Shown piece after piece: positions 50,633 to 59,305 of a DNA stretch of 64,000 bases (position 1 is the first letter of the stretch; each line of letters opens with the position of its first letter). Origin of the DNA: Brevinema_A sp051649605. GTDB taxonomy: Bacteria; Spirochaetota; Brevinematia; Brevinematales; Brevinemataceae. The notes beneath the pieces are model-generated. The model made no database searches. It had not been told where the DNA came from and worked only from the letters and a program-made list of their open reading frames with translations. The position numbers were made by a program, and so were the translations under genes. Where the stretch lies: contig JBOFHK010000008.1 in the NCBI GenBank assembly GCA_051649605.1, forward strand, positions 1 to 64,000, read 5' to 3'.

Positions 50633-52578
50633 AAATCACATCTCTATCTATCAAAAATTTCCGTTCTCTTCAAGATATTACTATGGAATTAGAAGACTCT
50701 GCTACTCTTGTTATTGGAAAAAATAATACTGGCAAAACATCCATGTTTGTATTATTAGATATATTTTTAAATAATAAAAATTTTTCTGTCGAAGACTTAA
50801 ATCTATATTATTTAGCTGATAAAACACGGGAATTATCAACCCTTGCTGAGAATACCTTGTCTGAATTTGAGCTACAGTTTTCTTTGGAACTAATCATAGA
50901 ATACTCTGATCGGGATAATCTTAATCAACTATCCTATATTCTTCCAAGCCTTTCAGAGACAAATAATCAAATACATATAAAATGCGAATACACCTTAATC
51001 GACTCTAAAAAGAAGGAGTTCTATCACCATTATCAACAATTTATTGATAATAATAAAGATGATAATTTATTTATATTTTTAAAAGAGTTAGGATTAACAA
51101 ATTACTTTATAAAACAATACTATTCTATTGATACAGAGCATAGTTATAAACAAATAATCGAATTGAAACAACTCACAGATGTTATATCACTTGAGTTTAT
51201 TCACGCCTCAAGAGAAGTTAACAGCTCTGATAATATAAAAAATATAAACCCTCTTACCAAATTACTAGATTCTCTAAAAGGAAACTTAGACCAGACTACC
51301 ACAGAAGATTATCAAAACAAAATAAACCGTATTTTACAAGACTTGAATTCAGAAATGAATAATCAATATGGTAAATCTCTAGAAACAGTAACGGAGGATT
51401 TACGTACATTTACAAACCTTAATACTCAAGCTATTTCTGAAATTAATGAGCAACATATATCAAATTATACAAATACTAGATTTATATACGCGACTGATCA
51501 AGGAACTCTGCCAGAGCATTATAATGGTCTAGGGTATTTAAATTTTATTCATATGATATTAAATATACATACCTCCAGTAATAAATTAAAGAACTCCGGC
51601 ACCCCCATCAATCTACTCATTATTGAAGAACCCGAAGCACATTCACATCCTCAGATGCAATATACATTCATTAAAAATATTACTGACACTATCAAAAAGA
51701 TAGATGTGCCTATTCAAACCTTAATATCAACACATTCTGCTCATATTATTTCTCAAAGTGATTTTTCTTCAATTCGCTATTTGCAAAAGCAAGATAATAG
51801 CGTCTTACTAAAAAACATTAAAGAATTAAAAAATTCTATGAAAAATGATTTTCACTTTTTACATAAGTACTTAACCACGCAAAATACAGAATTGTTTTTT
51901 ACGGATAAAGCAATATTTGTTGAAGGCACAACGGAACGTATTTTACTGCCAGCTATGATGAAAAAAATTACTCCATTACAAAACAATGCTCCATTGTACA
52001 GTCAATATATTTCAATTATAGAAATGGGAGGCGCTCATGCTCATATATTTAATCAATTTTTAGATTTTATTGGGGTAAAAACCCTTATAATTACTGATAT
52101 TGATTCATGCAAAGATAATAAAAAGTGTTGTGTAGCAGAGGGTATTCGTAGCAGCAACAGTGGGCTCAATTATTTTTTCAAGAATCAAGAAACACCTTCT
52201 TCCTTACAAGAACTTACTTCTAAGACGGGTGAACAAAAAACATTTCAATTCCAAAATGGTATATGGCAACCCAATAAAGATGGAAATCTCCGAATTACTT
52301 ACCAAATAAAAGAAAATGATTACCATGCACGAAGTTTTGAAGATGCCTTCATCCATTGTAATAGAGATTTTATTACAAATAATGAAGATTTAAAGAACCA
52401 TTTTTCACAAAACAATAGAGAAAATATAACTGAAGAAAATGCATATATCCTTGCTGAAAGGCTTCGTTCTACTAAAGCAGAATTTGCTGCGGATATTCTC
52501 TATTGCTCATTAGAAGACTATTCCAACTGGAATATTCCTCAATATATTAAGGAAGGTTTAGAGTGGCTCCAGCAATAG
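50629..52578 (+). CDS. gajA: Gabija-like GajA: OLD-family ATPase-TOPRIM nuclease
   Basis: The 649-residue protein has an N-terminal SMC-like ATPase domain (ITSLSIKNFRSLQDITM, then Walker A VIGKNNTGKTSMF at residues 28-40). The later ATPase motifs are INLLIIEEPEAHSHPQMQ near residue 327 and LISTHSAHIISQSDFSSI near 365. A C-terminal TOPRIM domain follows: AIFVEGTTERILLPAMM near 427 (glutamate) and TLIITDIDSCKDNK near 487 (DxD pair). This is the class 2 OLD nuclease layout, in which a UvrD-like helicase follows, the GajA-GajB pair of Gabija antiphage defence. The start overlaps the endonuclease stop by 4 bp. Confidence 0.85.
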   Translation: MKITSLSIKNFRSLQDITMELEDSATLVIGKNNTGKTSMFVLLDIFLNNKNFSVEDLNLYYLADKTRELSTLAENTLSEFELQFSLELIIEYSDRDNLNQLSYILPSLSETNNQIHIKCEYTLIDSKKKEFYHHYQQFIDNNKDDNLFIFLKELGLTNYFIKQYYSIDTEHSYKQIIELKQLTDVISLEFIHASREVNSSDNIKNINPLTKLLDSLKGNLDQTTTEDYQNKINRILQDLNSEMNNQYGKSLETVTEDLRTFTNLNTQAISEINEQHISNYTNTRFIYATDQGTLPEHYNGLGYLNFIHMILNIHTSSNKLKNSGTPINLLIIEEPEAHSHPQMQYTFIKNITDTIKKIDVPIQTLISTHSAHIISQSDFSSIRYLQKQDNSVLLKNIKELKNSMKNDFHFLHKYLTTQNTELFFTDKAIFVEGTTERILLPAMMKKITPLQNNAPLYSQYISIIEMGGAHAHIFNQFLDFIGVKTLIITDIDSCKDNKKCCVAEGIRSSNSGLNYFFKNQETPSSLQELTSKTGEQKTFQFQNGIWQPNKDGNLRITYQIKENDYHARSFEDAFIHCNRDFITNNEDLKNHFSQNNRENITEENAYILAERLRSTKAEFAADILYCSLEDYSNWNIPQYIKEGLEWLQQ

Positions 52579-54152
52579 ACACTATTATTGAATGCTGTAA
52601 TAACCGACAAAATTTTGTATTAAATGGTGGAGCAGGTAGCGGAAAAACTTATACATTAGGACAAGTTTTAGATTATGTTTATACTAAAGATCCCAAAGTT
52701 AAAGTAGCATGTATTACTTATACAAATATCGCAAAAAATGAAATTAATAAACATTTTTCTCAATATGGAACTATTGCATTTACAATTCATGAATTTCTAT
52801 GGGAACAAATCAAAATGTTCCAACAAGACTTAAAAACAACTGTTATTACATTAGTAACAAACGGAACAATCAAATACAATAAGAATGGAGATAAACCTCC
52901 AATAGAAGATATTTTAAATTCTGATATAAAAATCAATTATCAAGATTATAAAAAATTAGAAGATGGTGTGTTTTCACACGATGATTTGTTGAAAATTTCT
53001 GAATATATGTTTGCTAATTATTTTCTCTTATCTCGTATTATTGCTGATAGATATGATTATATTTTTATTGATGAATACCAAGATACCAATGAATTAACCA
53101 TTAAGATATTTTTAGAACACATCCAATCCCACCCAAACAAGCCCGTTATTGGTTTATTTGGGGATAGTATGCAAGCGATTTATCAAACAGGAATTGGGGA
53201 TATTAATTCTTATATCGATAAGAATATTGTTACTAATATTCCCAAAGAAGATAACTATCGTTGCTCTGTATCTGTAATAAATACGATTAACCAGCTCAGA
53301 CTAGATGATTTAAATCAACGACCAGCTAGCAATAACCTACAAGGGTCAACCACATTTTTATATTCTACGAATTCTCTATCAAACCGAGATATACTATCTA
53401 ATCCTATATTTTCATATTGGAACTTAGAATCATCAGAGCATACTAAAATTCTCTATTTAACACACAAACTTATTGCTAGAGAAATGGGATTCCCTAATTT
53501 ATTTGAATTATATAGAGCTAGACTAACTGAAGAAAATCTACCTAAGAGTGTTGATCATCTGTTAAAATTGCAGAACATAATAGAACTCTACAATAATGAT
53601 AACGTTACTGAGTTTTTACAGAAAACAAAATTTATAATTACGCTGGCATCTGATAAAACTGAACTACGAACATATATCGATTGTCTAAATTCTCCTGATA
53701 AATTAATTAGTGAATGGATTGATTATGCCCATGATAAGAACATTATTCATCTAGACGAGGCATTTCTTGAATATATCAATCAAGATGACTCTCATAAAGA
53801 AAAATATAACACTCTCTCCCAGATTCAAGCAGAAGAAATTAGAAAATACTATAATTATCGAAATGAAACTGCTATTTTTTCTACTCAGCATAGTATTAAA
53901 GGAGCTGAATTTGATAATGTGCTTGTAATTATGGATAATGGTGGATGGAAGAATTACAATTTTGGAGATCTTTTTGAAAATACAGCTAATAAAGAATCTG
54001 TCGTTCATAGAACACAAAAACTTTTCTATGTTGCTTGCTCTAGAGCAAAAAACAATCTCGTTGTATATTTTGAAAATCCTAGCCCAGAAATTTTGATAAA
54101 AGCTAGACAATGGTTTGAAAATATCGTGGAAATTAAAATAAGAAAGTTATAA
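52563..54152 (+). CDS. gajB: Gabija-like GajB: UvrD-family helicase
   Basis: The 529-residue protein is a superfamily 1 helicase. It shows Walker A LNGGAGSGKTYTLGQVLDYV near residue 20, ACITYTNIAKNEI (motif Ia), DYIFIDEYQDTNELTIKIF near 165 (motif II), PVIGLFGDSMQAIYQTGIG near 196 (motif III), FSTQHSIKGAEFDNVLVIMD near 438 (motif V), and RTQKLFYVACSRAKNNLVVYF near 483 (motif VI). GajB senses DNA or nucleotide changes and activates GajA in Gabija. The start is a GTG inside the end of gajA (16-bp overlap), so the two are translationally linked. Confidence 0.87.
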   Translation: MAPAIDTIIECCNNRQNFVLNGGAGSGKTYTLGQVLDYVYTKDPKVKVACITYTNIAKNEINKHFSQYGTIAFTIHEFLWEQIKMFQQDLKTTVITLVTNGTIKYNKNGDKPPIEDILNSDIKINYQDYKKLEDGVFSHDDLLKISEYMFANYFLLSRIIADRYDYIFIDEYQDTNELTIKIFLEHIQSHPNKPVIGLFGDSMQAIYQTGIGDINSYIDKNIVTNIPKEDNYRCSVSVINTINQLRLDDLNQRPASNNLQGSTTFLYSTNSLSNRDILSNPIFSYWNLESSEHTKILYLTHKLIAREMGFPNLFELYRARLTEENLPKSVDHLLKLQNIIELYNNDNVTEFLQKTKFIITLASDKTELRTYIDCLNSPDKLISEWIDYAHDKNIIHLDEAFLEYINQDDSHKEKYNTLSQIQAEEIRKYYNYRNETAIFSTQHSIKGAEFDNVLVIMDNGGWKNYNFGDLFENTANKESVVHRTQKLFYVACSRAKNNLVVYFENPSPEILIKARQWFENIVEIKIRKL

Positions 54153-54286
54153 TCGTAGTAGAAGAAAACTTTTCTGAATTGATAGAAAATCAAAAATGTC
54201 AATTAAAACAACAAATTATTGATATCCAAGAAGAATTACAATCTGTCAATACTGATTGGCTAATGAAAGGCGTTTACTGTGATTGA
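54137..54286 (+). pseudogene. Possible gene remnant after the defence operon
   Basis: An open frame without a start codon runs to TGA at 54284-54286 and would end ...ELQSVNTDWLMKGVYCD. It has a coiled-coil-like composition (SELIENQKCQLKQQIIDIQEEL). It may be the tail of a gene cut off when the defence block was inserted; it could also be chance. Confidence 0.25.
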
Positions 54287-54315
54287 TTGACAAAAAAACA
54301 CCTCCATACTATAAT
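54287..54315 (+). promoter_or_regulatory. Consensus sigma-70 promoter of the lipoprotein gene
   Basis: TTGACA at 54287-54292, 17-bp spacer, TATAAT at 54310-54315. Confidence 0.85.
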
Positions 54316-54334
54316 TACAAGTATAGAGGTATTT

Positions 54335-55198
54335 ATGAGATTTATATTATTATTAATTATTTTATTAATGAGCGGCTGTGCCAGCAATAAAAAACAATCA
54401 GCTACTCAATCTCAAATCGCTACATCTGGCAATAATCAAATCGATAATGAAATACCCGATTCCAATGATATTTTTATTCTGGACTCCAGCTCTCATAAAA
54501 TTATCACTAATTACCCTCTTACTTCTTTGTCTACTAATCCCATTTATCTTGATCGCACTAACTCAAATTATATCCTCTCCTACGGTCTTACTCCTGAATT
54601 ATACTTATTAGAGCATAGAGATTCTATTGAATGGTACGGTTACAAAATTGAAGAAACTTGGAATACCCCTAACTCAAATTTAACTGATATAATCAGTAAC
54701 GGTATTTATTATATACCTTCTTGGAATGATGCCCCAGAGTACGATGCTGTATACTACAAAAATGACAACAATCATTATTTTTACGTTCAGAATATGACAA
54801 TAGTATCTAATTTACCTCTAGATATTACGAATTTTCCCACTAATTTTATCGAACCTGTTTATCTTGAAACAGAACGCATGACTAATGAAACTGAAATTAT
54901 CTATATCGCTGATATATCGACAAATAAACGACTATATTATAAACCGGATAATAATATTTACTTAGTTAAAACATTATATCCAATAATAGACAATCATTTT
55001 ACCTACTATAACTATGCTGAATCTCCTATCGGAAAAGATATTATGCAAAAAGTCACCGTTTATCCGATGATAAATGAATGGGATTTTCTGCAATATACTA
55101 ATGAAAACGGTACTATATTCAATAGATCGAGAAAAGGAGTTTTATCTTCAAGTGATCCATTATCGCTCATTTCAGAGTCAAATGATAATGATCATTAG
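54335..55198 (+). CDS. Hypothetical lipoprotein of the accessory region
   Basis: The ATG at 54335 gives MRFILLLIILLMSGCASNKKQ, a type II signal peptide with lipobox MSGC. The 287-residue product is Asn/Thr/Tyr-rich, with repeated short strands (YYIPSWNDAPEYDAVYYKNDNNHYFYVQNM). No domain is recognised. It has its own strong promoter 20 bp upstream. Its last 32 bp overlap, tail to tail, the end of the M15-type peptidase gene, so the shared 3' ends make antisense-overlapping transcripts. A surface or periplasmic role is likely; relation to defence or lysis is not known. Confidence 0.65.
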   Translation: MRFILLLIILLMSGCASNKKQSATQSQIATSGNNQIDNEIPDSNDIFILDSSSHKIITNYPLTSLSTNPIYLDRTNSNYILSYGLTPELYLLEHRDSIEWYGYKIEETWNTPNSNLTDIISNGIYYIPSWNDAPEYDAVYYKNDNNHYFYVQNMTIVSNLPLDITNFPTNFIEPVYLETERMTNETEIIYIADISTNKRLYYKPDNNIYLVKTLYPIIDNHFTYYNYAESPIGKDIMQKVTVYPMINEWDFLQYTNENGTIFNRSRKGVLSSSDPLSLISESNDNDH

Positions 55199-56261
55199 TA
55201 CCATTTTTTGTTGCTCTTCGAGCAGTAATTGGACGATGAAGATCGTAAACTTTTCCTTCACTGCCGGATGTATTCAATTCAATATCAAAAGCTACCCCTT
55301 CTAAATGACGAGACGGCCAAAAAATCTGCTTATTCATGCCTTTTTCCAATAAAAAATAATAGGCAACCGAATTCTTATAAAACATCTTTTTAATCGTTTC
55401 ACGATTATATAATTGACCTGCTATGAGAATAATTTTTTCAGGCACTGAAGGATTGGGCATTGTATCTAAAATTGTCTCCGTAAATCCTATATAATCTAAG
55501 ATCAATTCTGTAAATTGTGTTTTTTTAGCTAAATTTTCAGCTCCTATTGTGCTTAAAGAAGTAGAAGTATAATCATCATACAATGATTGAAGAATGCAAA
55601 GATAGGGAAGAGATCGTGTAGCCTCTAAATAGTATGCCGCAATATTTACACCTTTGATTAAAAGTTCCGTCATAATTTCAGCCTGTTTTTGTGGAGTTCT
55701 AAAGCCGCTGGTAAGACGGACAGGATTGTATTTTGATCCTAGATCGTGGAAGACGTTTTGAAGAAGAGCGATAAATTTGATTTTGGTATTGCCTTGTACT
55801 CCTGAGTCGTTAAATATACTATGACTGTTTGAAGTGATCAAAATTCTCTTGCTATCAGCACATCCCGCATCAAACAATAAGGTCTTCGCACCCAGTTTAT
55901 GCAACGAATGCGAGAATGTCAGCAGATCTTTCCCGCATTTTAGGTCGTCACCAACTTTACTCGAACTGCTAAAGCTATTCAAAATGCTTTTTGCTTTGGC
56001 GATTTTAAAAGATTCGGTTTTTAAGTCTGAAATATGATGTTGATAGTAATGCTTTACTTTTGCCCAGTTATTGATGAGCGTATCCGAAATATTCTGCCCC
56101 AAAATAATTTTCCCGAATATTTTTAATTGATGCAATTCTTGGCTGTGAATTTCTTTGATATTTTTGATGCTTTCCTCATCCACCACAATATATTCCATAT
56201 CCGTACAAATCGGATCCGAATCCTTACATTTACATCCTTTGTCTGTATATATTTCGATCAT
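55167..56261 (-). CDS. M15-type zinc peptidase, endolysin candidate
   Basis: The C-terminal half fits the LAS/M15 peptidoglycan peptidase fold: VRLTSGFRTPQKQAEIM near residue 180 (arginine), SRHLEGVAFDIEL near residue 319 (zinc ligands H319 and D326), and NDHYHLTLK at the C-terminus (HxH with H358 or H360 as the third ligand). The N-terminal half is cysteine-rich (DKGCKCKDSDPIC) and helical, with no known match. It may cut peptide cross-links in the cell wall, as phage endolysins or elements of delivery devices do. No signal peptide is seen, consistent with holin-type release. It follows the LysM gene by 9 bp. Confidence 0.65.
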   Translation of the reverse strand: MIEIYTDKGCKCKDSDPICTDMEYIVVDEESIKNIKEIHSQELHQLKIFGKIILGQNISDTLINNWAKVKHYYQHHISDLKTESFKIAKAKSILNSFSSSSKVGDDLKCGKDLLTFSHSLHKLGAKTLLFDAGCADSKRILITSNSHSIFNDSGVQGNTKIKFIALLQNVFHDLGSKYNPVRLTSGFRTPQKQAEIMTELLIKGVNIAAYYLEATRSLPYLCILQSLYDDYTSTSLSTIGAENLAKKTQFTELILDYIGFTETILDTMPNPSVPEKIILIAGQLYNRETIKKMFYKNSVAYYFLLEKGMNKQIFWPSRHLEGVAFDIELNTSGSEGKVYDLHRPITARRATKNGTNDHYHLTLK

Positions 56262-56270
56262 TTACTTCTC

Positions 56271-57107
56271 CTATTTCTTTAATCGTTCTTTCAATTCTTT
56301 AATCGAACCAACCAAGGATTTATTTTTCGTCGCTTTGAAACTTCCCTTCTTCAAATCATCCTTTTGGCGACTGGAAATGGGCGCGTTTTTGTAGAAAGCG
56401 TCGACGCATTTCGTCGATAATTTCTCGATTTGGCTGAAAGGAATACAAACACATTTCTCGTCCCTGCAAGCGTTCAAACGGTTTTCCTCAATCAATTTTT
56501 TCGAAAGATCCGAAATTTGCGAATTAGATGGAGAATGATAGCCGATATTTGTCAATATTTTCTCGGCGATCAAATCCAATTTAATAGCTTTTTTGAAGGA
56601 GCCGATCTCTCGGCGGACGTTTTCGATTAAATCCTTGTGGCAGCAGGATCCTGAAATTTTGTGATTCAAACTCATCGACTTGGGCAAGGAGCTCAAACCC
56701 TGCTCTTTCAAGCTTTCCTGCAGAAATGTTCCGCAATCCCGATCACATCGACAAAAATGATCCCAAAACAAACTTTCATTTATTGCAAATGCCAGTCTAT
56801 CTTCGTCGGTGAAGAGATACTCTTTAGCAGAGTGGTCGAAGCGAAATTCACGTCTTCTTGCCTCCAAAATGAATTTCAGTTCTAGATATTTTCCTTCCAA
56901 TAATAGTGATTTATTTCTATCTTTAAAAGCATTCGAAGAATTCTCACTAAAGATCATGTCTTCGATATTCGATCTCGAAAACCTGTTCAGCGTTGGAAAC
57001 GCCTTCTGAAAACTCTCCGCCAATTCCGACAAAGTGTCACCGCGTTTGACTTCGTATTTTCTTCTTGAAATCATATCACTGATTTGAGATGATGAAAAAT
57101 TTGCCAT
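56271..57107 (-). CDS. LysM-domain protein, cysteine-rich
   Basis: The ATG at 57107 has an AGGAG site and opens a 278-residue product. A LysM domain is near the N-terminus (RRKYEVKRGDTLSELAESFQKAF, about residues 15-37), which binds the glycan of peptidoglycan. The rest is helical and has three cysteine clusters: FCRCDRDCGTF near 145, SGSCCHKDL near 170 and ACRDEKCVCIPF near 225. There is no signal peptide. With the M15-type gene it forms a two-gene unit: binding partner plus peptidase. Base composition appears richer in CG than the defence block, pointing to separate origins. Confidence 0.65.
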   Translation of the reverse strand: MANFSSSQISDMISRRKYEVKRGDTLSELAESFQKAFPTLNRFSRSNIEDMIFSENSSNAFKDRNKSLLLEGKYLELKFILEARRREFRFDHSAKEYLFTDEDRLAFAINESLFWDHFCRCDRDCGTFLQESLKEQGLSSLPKSMSLNHKISGSCCHKDLIENVRREIGSFKKAIKLDLIAEKILTNIGYHSPSNSQISDLSKKLIEENRLNACRDEKCVCIPFSQIEKLSTKCVDAFYKNAPISSRQKDDLKKGSFKATKNKSLVGSIKELKERLKK

Positions 57108-57521
57108 AATATCTCCTAGTGGCACGATGCCGCGTATACTTTGTTGCACATGGAGGTGCTAAAACAAAGTATTTCCTTATTTCATTTATTGATAATACTT
57201 CAAATAATAACATATTTCTTCGTTTTCACTGGATTTACCCAAGGAATATTTCATTATTCGTTATCAAATTATCAATATTAGTTGATATTATAGCATACTT
57301 TTATCTATTTTTGTTAATATTTTGGAAATATTTTTCAATTTCAGCAACATTTATATTAACATATCATTTTATTTACAGAACATAAAATAAAAAATCATTT
57401 AAAATAAAGAACAGCCTCTCAATTTTGAGAGGCTGTTCTAAATTCCAGTTCTATAATCTTTAGAGAAAACATTCTACTCTAAATTATACCTCAAGGGTAC
57501 TTCGTAAAAGTCCTCAACAAT
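57108..57521. other. Leader of the LysM gene and adjacent gene-free DNA
   Basis: ATACTTTGTT at about 57131-57140 pairs with AACAAAGTAT further right, with an inner GCAC...GTGC stem, so the LysM transcript may begin with a hairpin. From about 57180 to 57400 the DNA is very AT-rich without a gene. A terminator at 57408-57439 closes the region. Confidence 0.45.
57408..57439. terminator. Terminator hairpin near the right part of the accessory region
   Basis: AGAACAGCCTCTC (57408-57420) pairs with GAGAGGCTGTTCT (57427-57439). No long T-run follows on the plus strand. Confidence 0.7.
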
Positions 57522-57911
57522 TTACAGAGAGACCTTGTGGCATTCAATTTTTGACAAAAGCTCTGTATTCCTTTTAGTCACTATTAATTTTATCAAAAAC
57601 TGTCCAAAAAATCGGTCATATTCCAATCCCTGATATTCGCATTTAAATCCCTGTTCTTTAAAATTTTTTCCCTGATAAGTGATTTTAAATTCCCTGTTAA
57701 TTTTGACCATGCGGTCGGCATTTGCATTGATATAACAATAGTTTGTAGCAATTTTAACTCTTTCAAAAACGATGAAATCCCTGTATTTTTCCCAGATAAC
57801 GGGAATTTTATCCCTGTATTTTAAAAGAAAAGCTATAATTAAATTCATAACTTTTGAGAGTTTTTCGCTCTTAACTACACCATCCGAACCCCAATTGGGT
57901 TGTTTAAACAC
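57522..57911 (-). CDS. Doubtful ORF containing TCCCTG repeats
   Basis: The frame encodes 129 residues (MFKQPNWGSDGVVKSEKLSK..., then KYRDKIPVIWEKYRDFIVF and NREFKITYQGKNFKEQGFKCEYQG). No family is recognised and the ribosome site is weak. The apparent peptide repetition comes from a DNA hexamer (CAGGGA on this strand) that falls in different frames (YRD, NRE, YQG, EQG), so the repeat acts at DNA or RNA level. It may be a real small protein, a decayed one, or an iteron-type site. Confidence 0.35.
   Translation of the reverse strand: MFKQPNWGSDGVVKSEKLSKVMNLIIAFLLKYRDKIPVIWEKYRDFIVFERVKIATNYCYINANADRMVKINREFKITYQGKNFKEQGFKCEYQGLEYDRFFGQFLIKLIVTKRNTELLSKIECHKVSL
57627..57816. repeat. Iteron-like TCCCTG repeats
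   Basis: TCCCTG occurs at 57627, 57648, 57669, 57691, 57778 and 57811. The first four are 21, 21 and 22 bp apart, about two helical turns, and most are followed by WT and an AT-rich stretch ending in TTTAAA-like sequence. Two of the others flank the small palindrome TTCCCAGATAACGGGAA. Confidence 0.6.
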
Positions 57912-58109
57912 CGCCGTAGGAATATGGTGGTGTTTTTAGTAAAAATGGATAGCTTTTTCTACGACAATCTATAATACTAAGAGGGGATATTATGATATTT
58001 CCTTGTTTTATTACATATTAAAAAAGAAAGAATTTCGATTGTTAAAATTGATTATATTTTATCCATATTACTCCGAGTATTGGTGAGCGATAAGAATCAT
58101 TTTTCTATT

Positions 58110-58140
58110 AAAAAGCAGCACAAAAGTGTGCTGCTTTTTA
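58110..58140. terminator. Terminator downstream of the HEAT-repeat gene
   Basis: AAAAAGCAGCACA and TGTGCTGCTTTTT form a 13-bp stem with A and T runs on both sides. The 57912-58196 gap contains no other gene. Confidence 0.85.
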
Positions 58141-58196
58141 ATTTCTGTATTGATAGTATTTCTAAATACTAAGTATCTGTTCACTTATATAAAATA

Positions 58197-59234
58197 TTAC
58201 TCTACCACTTCTTCGACAGGATCTTGAGTTTCATTTTGGGGAGACTCAAAATTTTTAAGAGCATTTTTGGCTTCCCTACGGACAATTGCCTCTGGATCGT
58301 TGGCAGCTTTGTACTCTAAAATTTTTTGTCCAACTTTTAAACGTCCTAAACTTTTAATGGCTTCGGTGCGTACAGCTGTGTTATCGGCACGAGTTAGACT
58401 TTCTAAAATAGGAATGATGTCTTCATTATTCACTAGATATCCCAATCCAGAAATACTATTTAGACGAACGGTTTGTTCTTCTTGTTCGTTTATAGCGATA
58501 GGGCTGAGAATATCTACCGCTTGAGGATTTTCAGTACGTCCAATTGCTAGTGCTGCATAACGTCGAATTAAACGAGATTCCATTTGATTTGTTAAAAAGT
58601 TTTGAAGAGTAGGGATTAAACTATCATCTTGATACATCCCTAAAGCGACAACTGACGCTCCTCTTAGATCTTGATGGTTTGTCATATTGGTTGCGATTTC
58701 GGTAATCATCGGCAGTGCTTCTATATATCGTAATTTCCCTAAGGCTTGAATTGCCGTCGCACTATAACGCATGGCTTTGGGATCATTCAAATAATTAGTT
58801 GCATTGCTAAAAACAGCATTGGCGATAGGAATATTCATTTGTTCCACGGCATAAGCGGCACGTTGTAGAACCAAGACATTAGTTTCGTTGGCAAATAAAT
58901 CCGACCAAAATTGGGTGTTAGCATTATGTTTCATATCCATAAAAGCATAAATCATTTCTTCTTTTATTAGAGGATTACTCTCAGAAGAAAAAAAGTTTTC
59001 TAATAATGTAATGGCATTAGTATTTTTATCAAATCGAATTTTTTTTACAATAGCAATACGTTGATCGGAAATACCGAATTCCATAGTTTCTGTCCACTTT
59101 TCTACTTGTTTACTTTCTATGTTTATCGCGTTTGTATTAGGAACGGCTACTTCTTCTGCGGGAGGGAGTGTATCTTCTTGACTATAATGATTAGTTGTTA
59201 TGAATAAAAGAAAAATAAAAGAAATGTATTTCAT
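58197..59234 (-). CDS. Secreted HEAT-repeat protein
   Basis: A signal peptide (MKYISFIFLLFITTNHYSQ) precedes an acidic linker and about 270 residues of HEAT/armadillo-type helical repeats. Examples are MRYSATAIQALGKLRYIEALPMITEIA, LRGASVVALGMYQDDSLIPTLQNFL and RLNSISGLGYLVNNEDIIPILESL. The tail is acidic (ETQDPVEEVVE). HEAT repeats form a curved protein-binding solenoid; secreted versions are frequent in spirochaetes and their partners are mostly unknown. It is a single-gene unit divergent from grpE. Confidence 0.85.
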   Translation of the reverse strand: MKYISFIFLLFITTNHYSQEDTLPPAEEVAVPNTNAINIESKQVEKWTETMEFGISDQRIAIVKKIRFDKNTNAITLLENFFSSESNPLIKEEMIYAFMDMKHNANTQFWSDLFANETNVLVLQRAAYAVEQMNIPIANAVFSNATNYLNDPKAMRYSATAIQALGKLRYIEALPMITEIATNMTNHQDLRGASVVALGMYQDDSLIPTLQNFLTNQMESRLIRRYAALAIGRTENPQAVDILSPIAINEQEEQTVRLNSISGLGYLVNNEDIIPILESLTRADNTAVRTEAIKSLGRLKVGQKILEYKAANDPEAIVRREAKNALKNFESPQNETQDPVEEVVE

Positions 59235-59305
59235 AAAGAAAATCCTTGATTTATAAAATATAGGGGGTCTGTCCCAGGAGTAACAAAATTAGATTTATTA
59301 ACAGA

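Noticed and set aside
39000..57500. CRISPR array in the defence region
   Set aside because: No set of equal direct repeats with unique spacers is visible; the TCCCTG units are far too short and degenerate.
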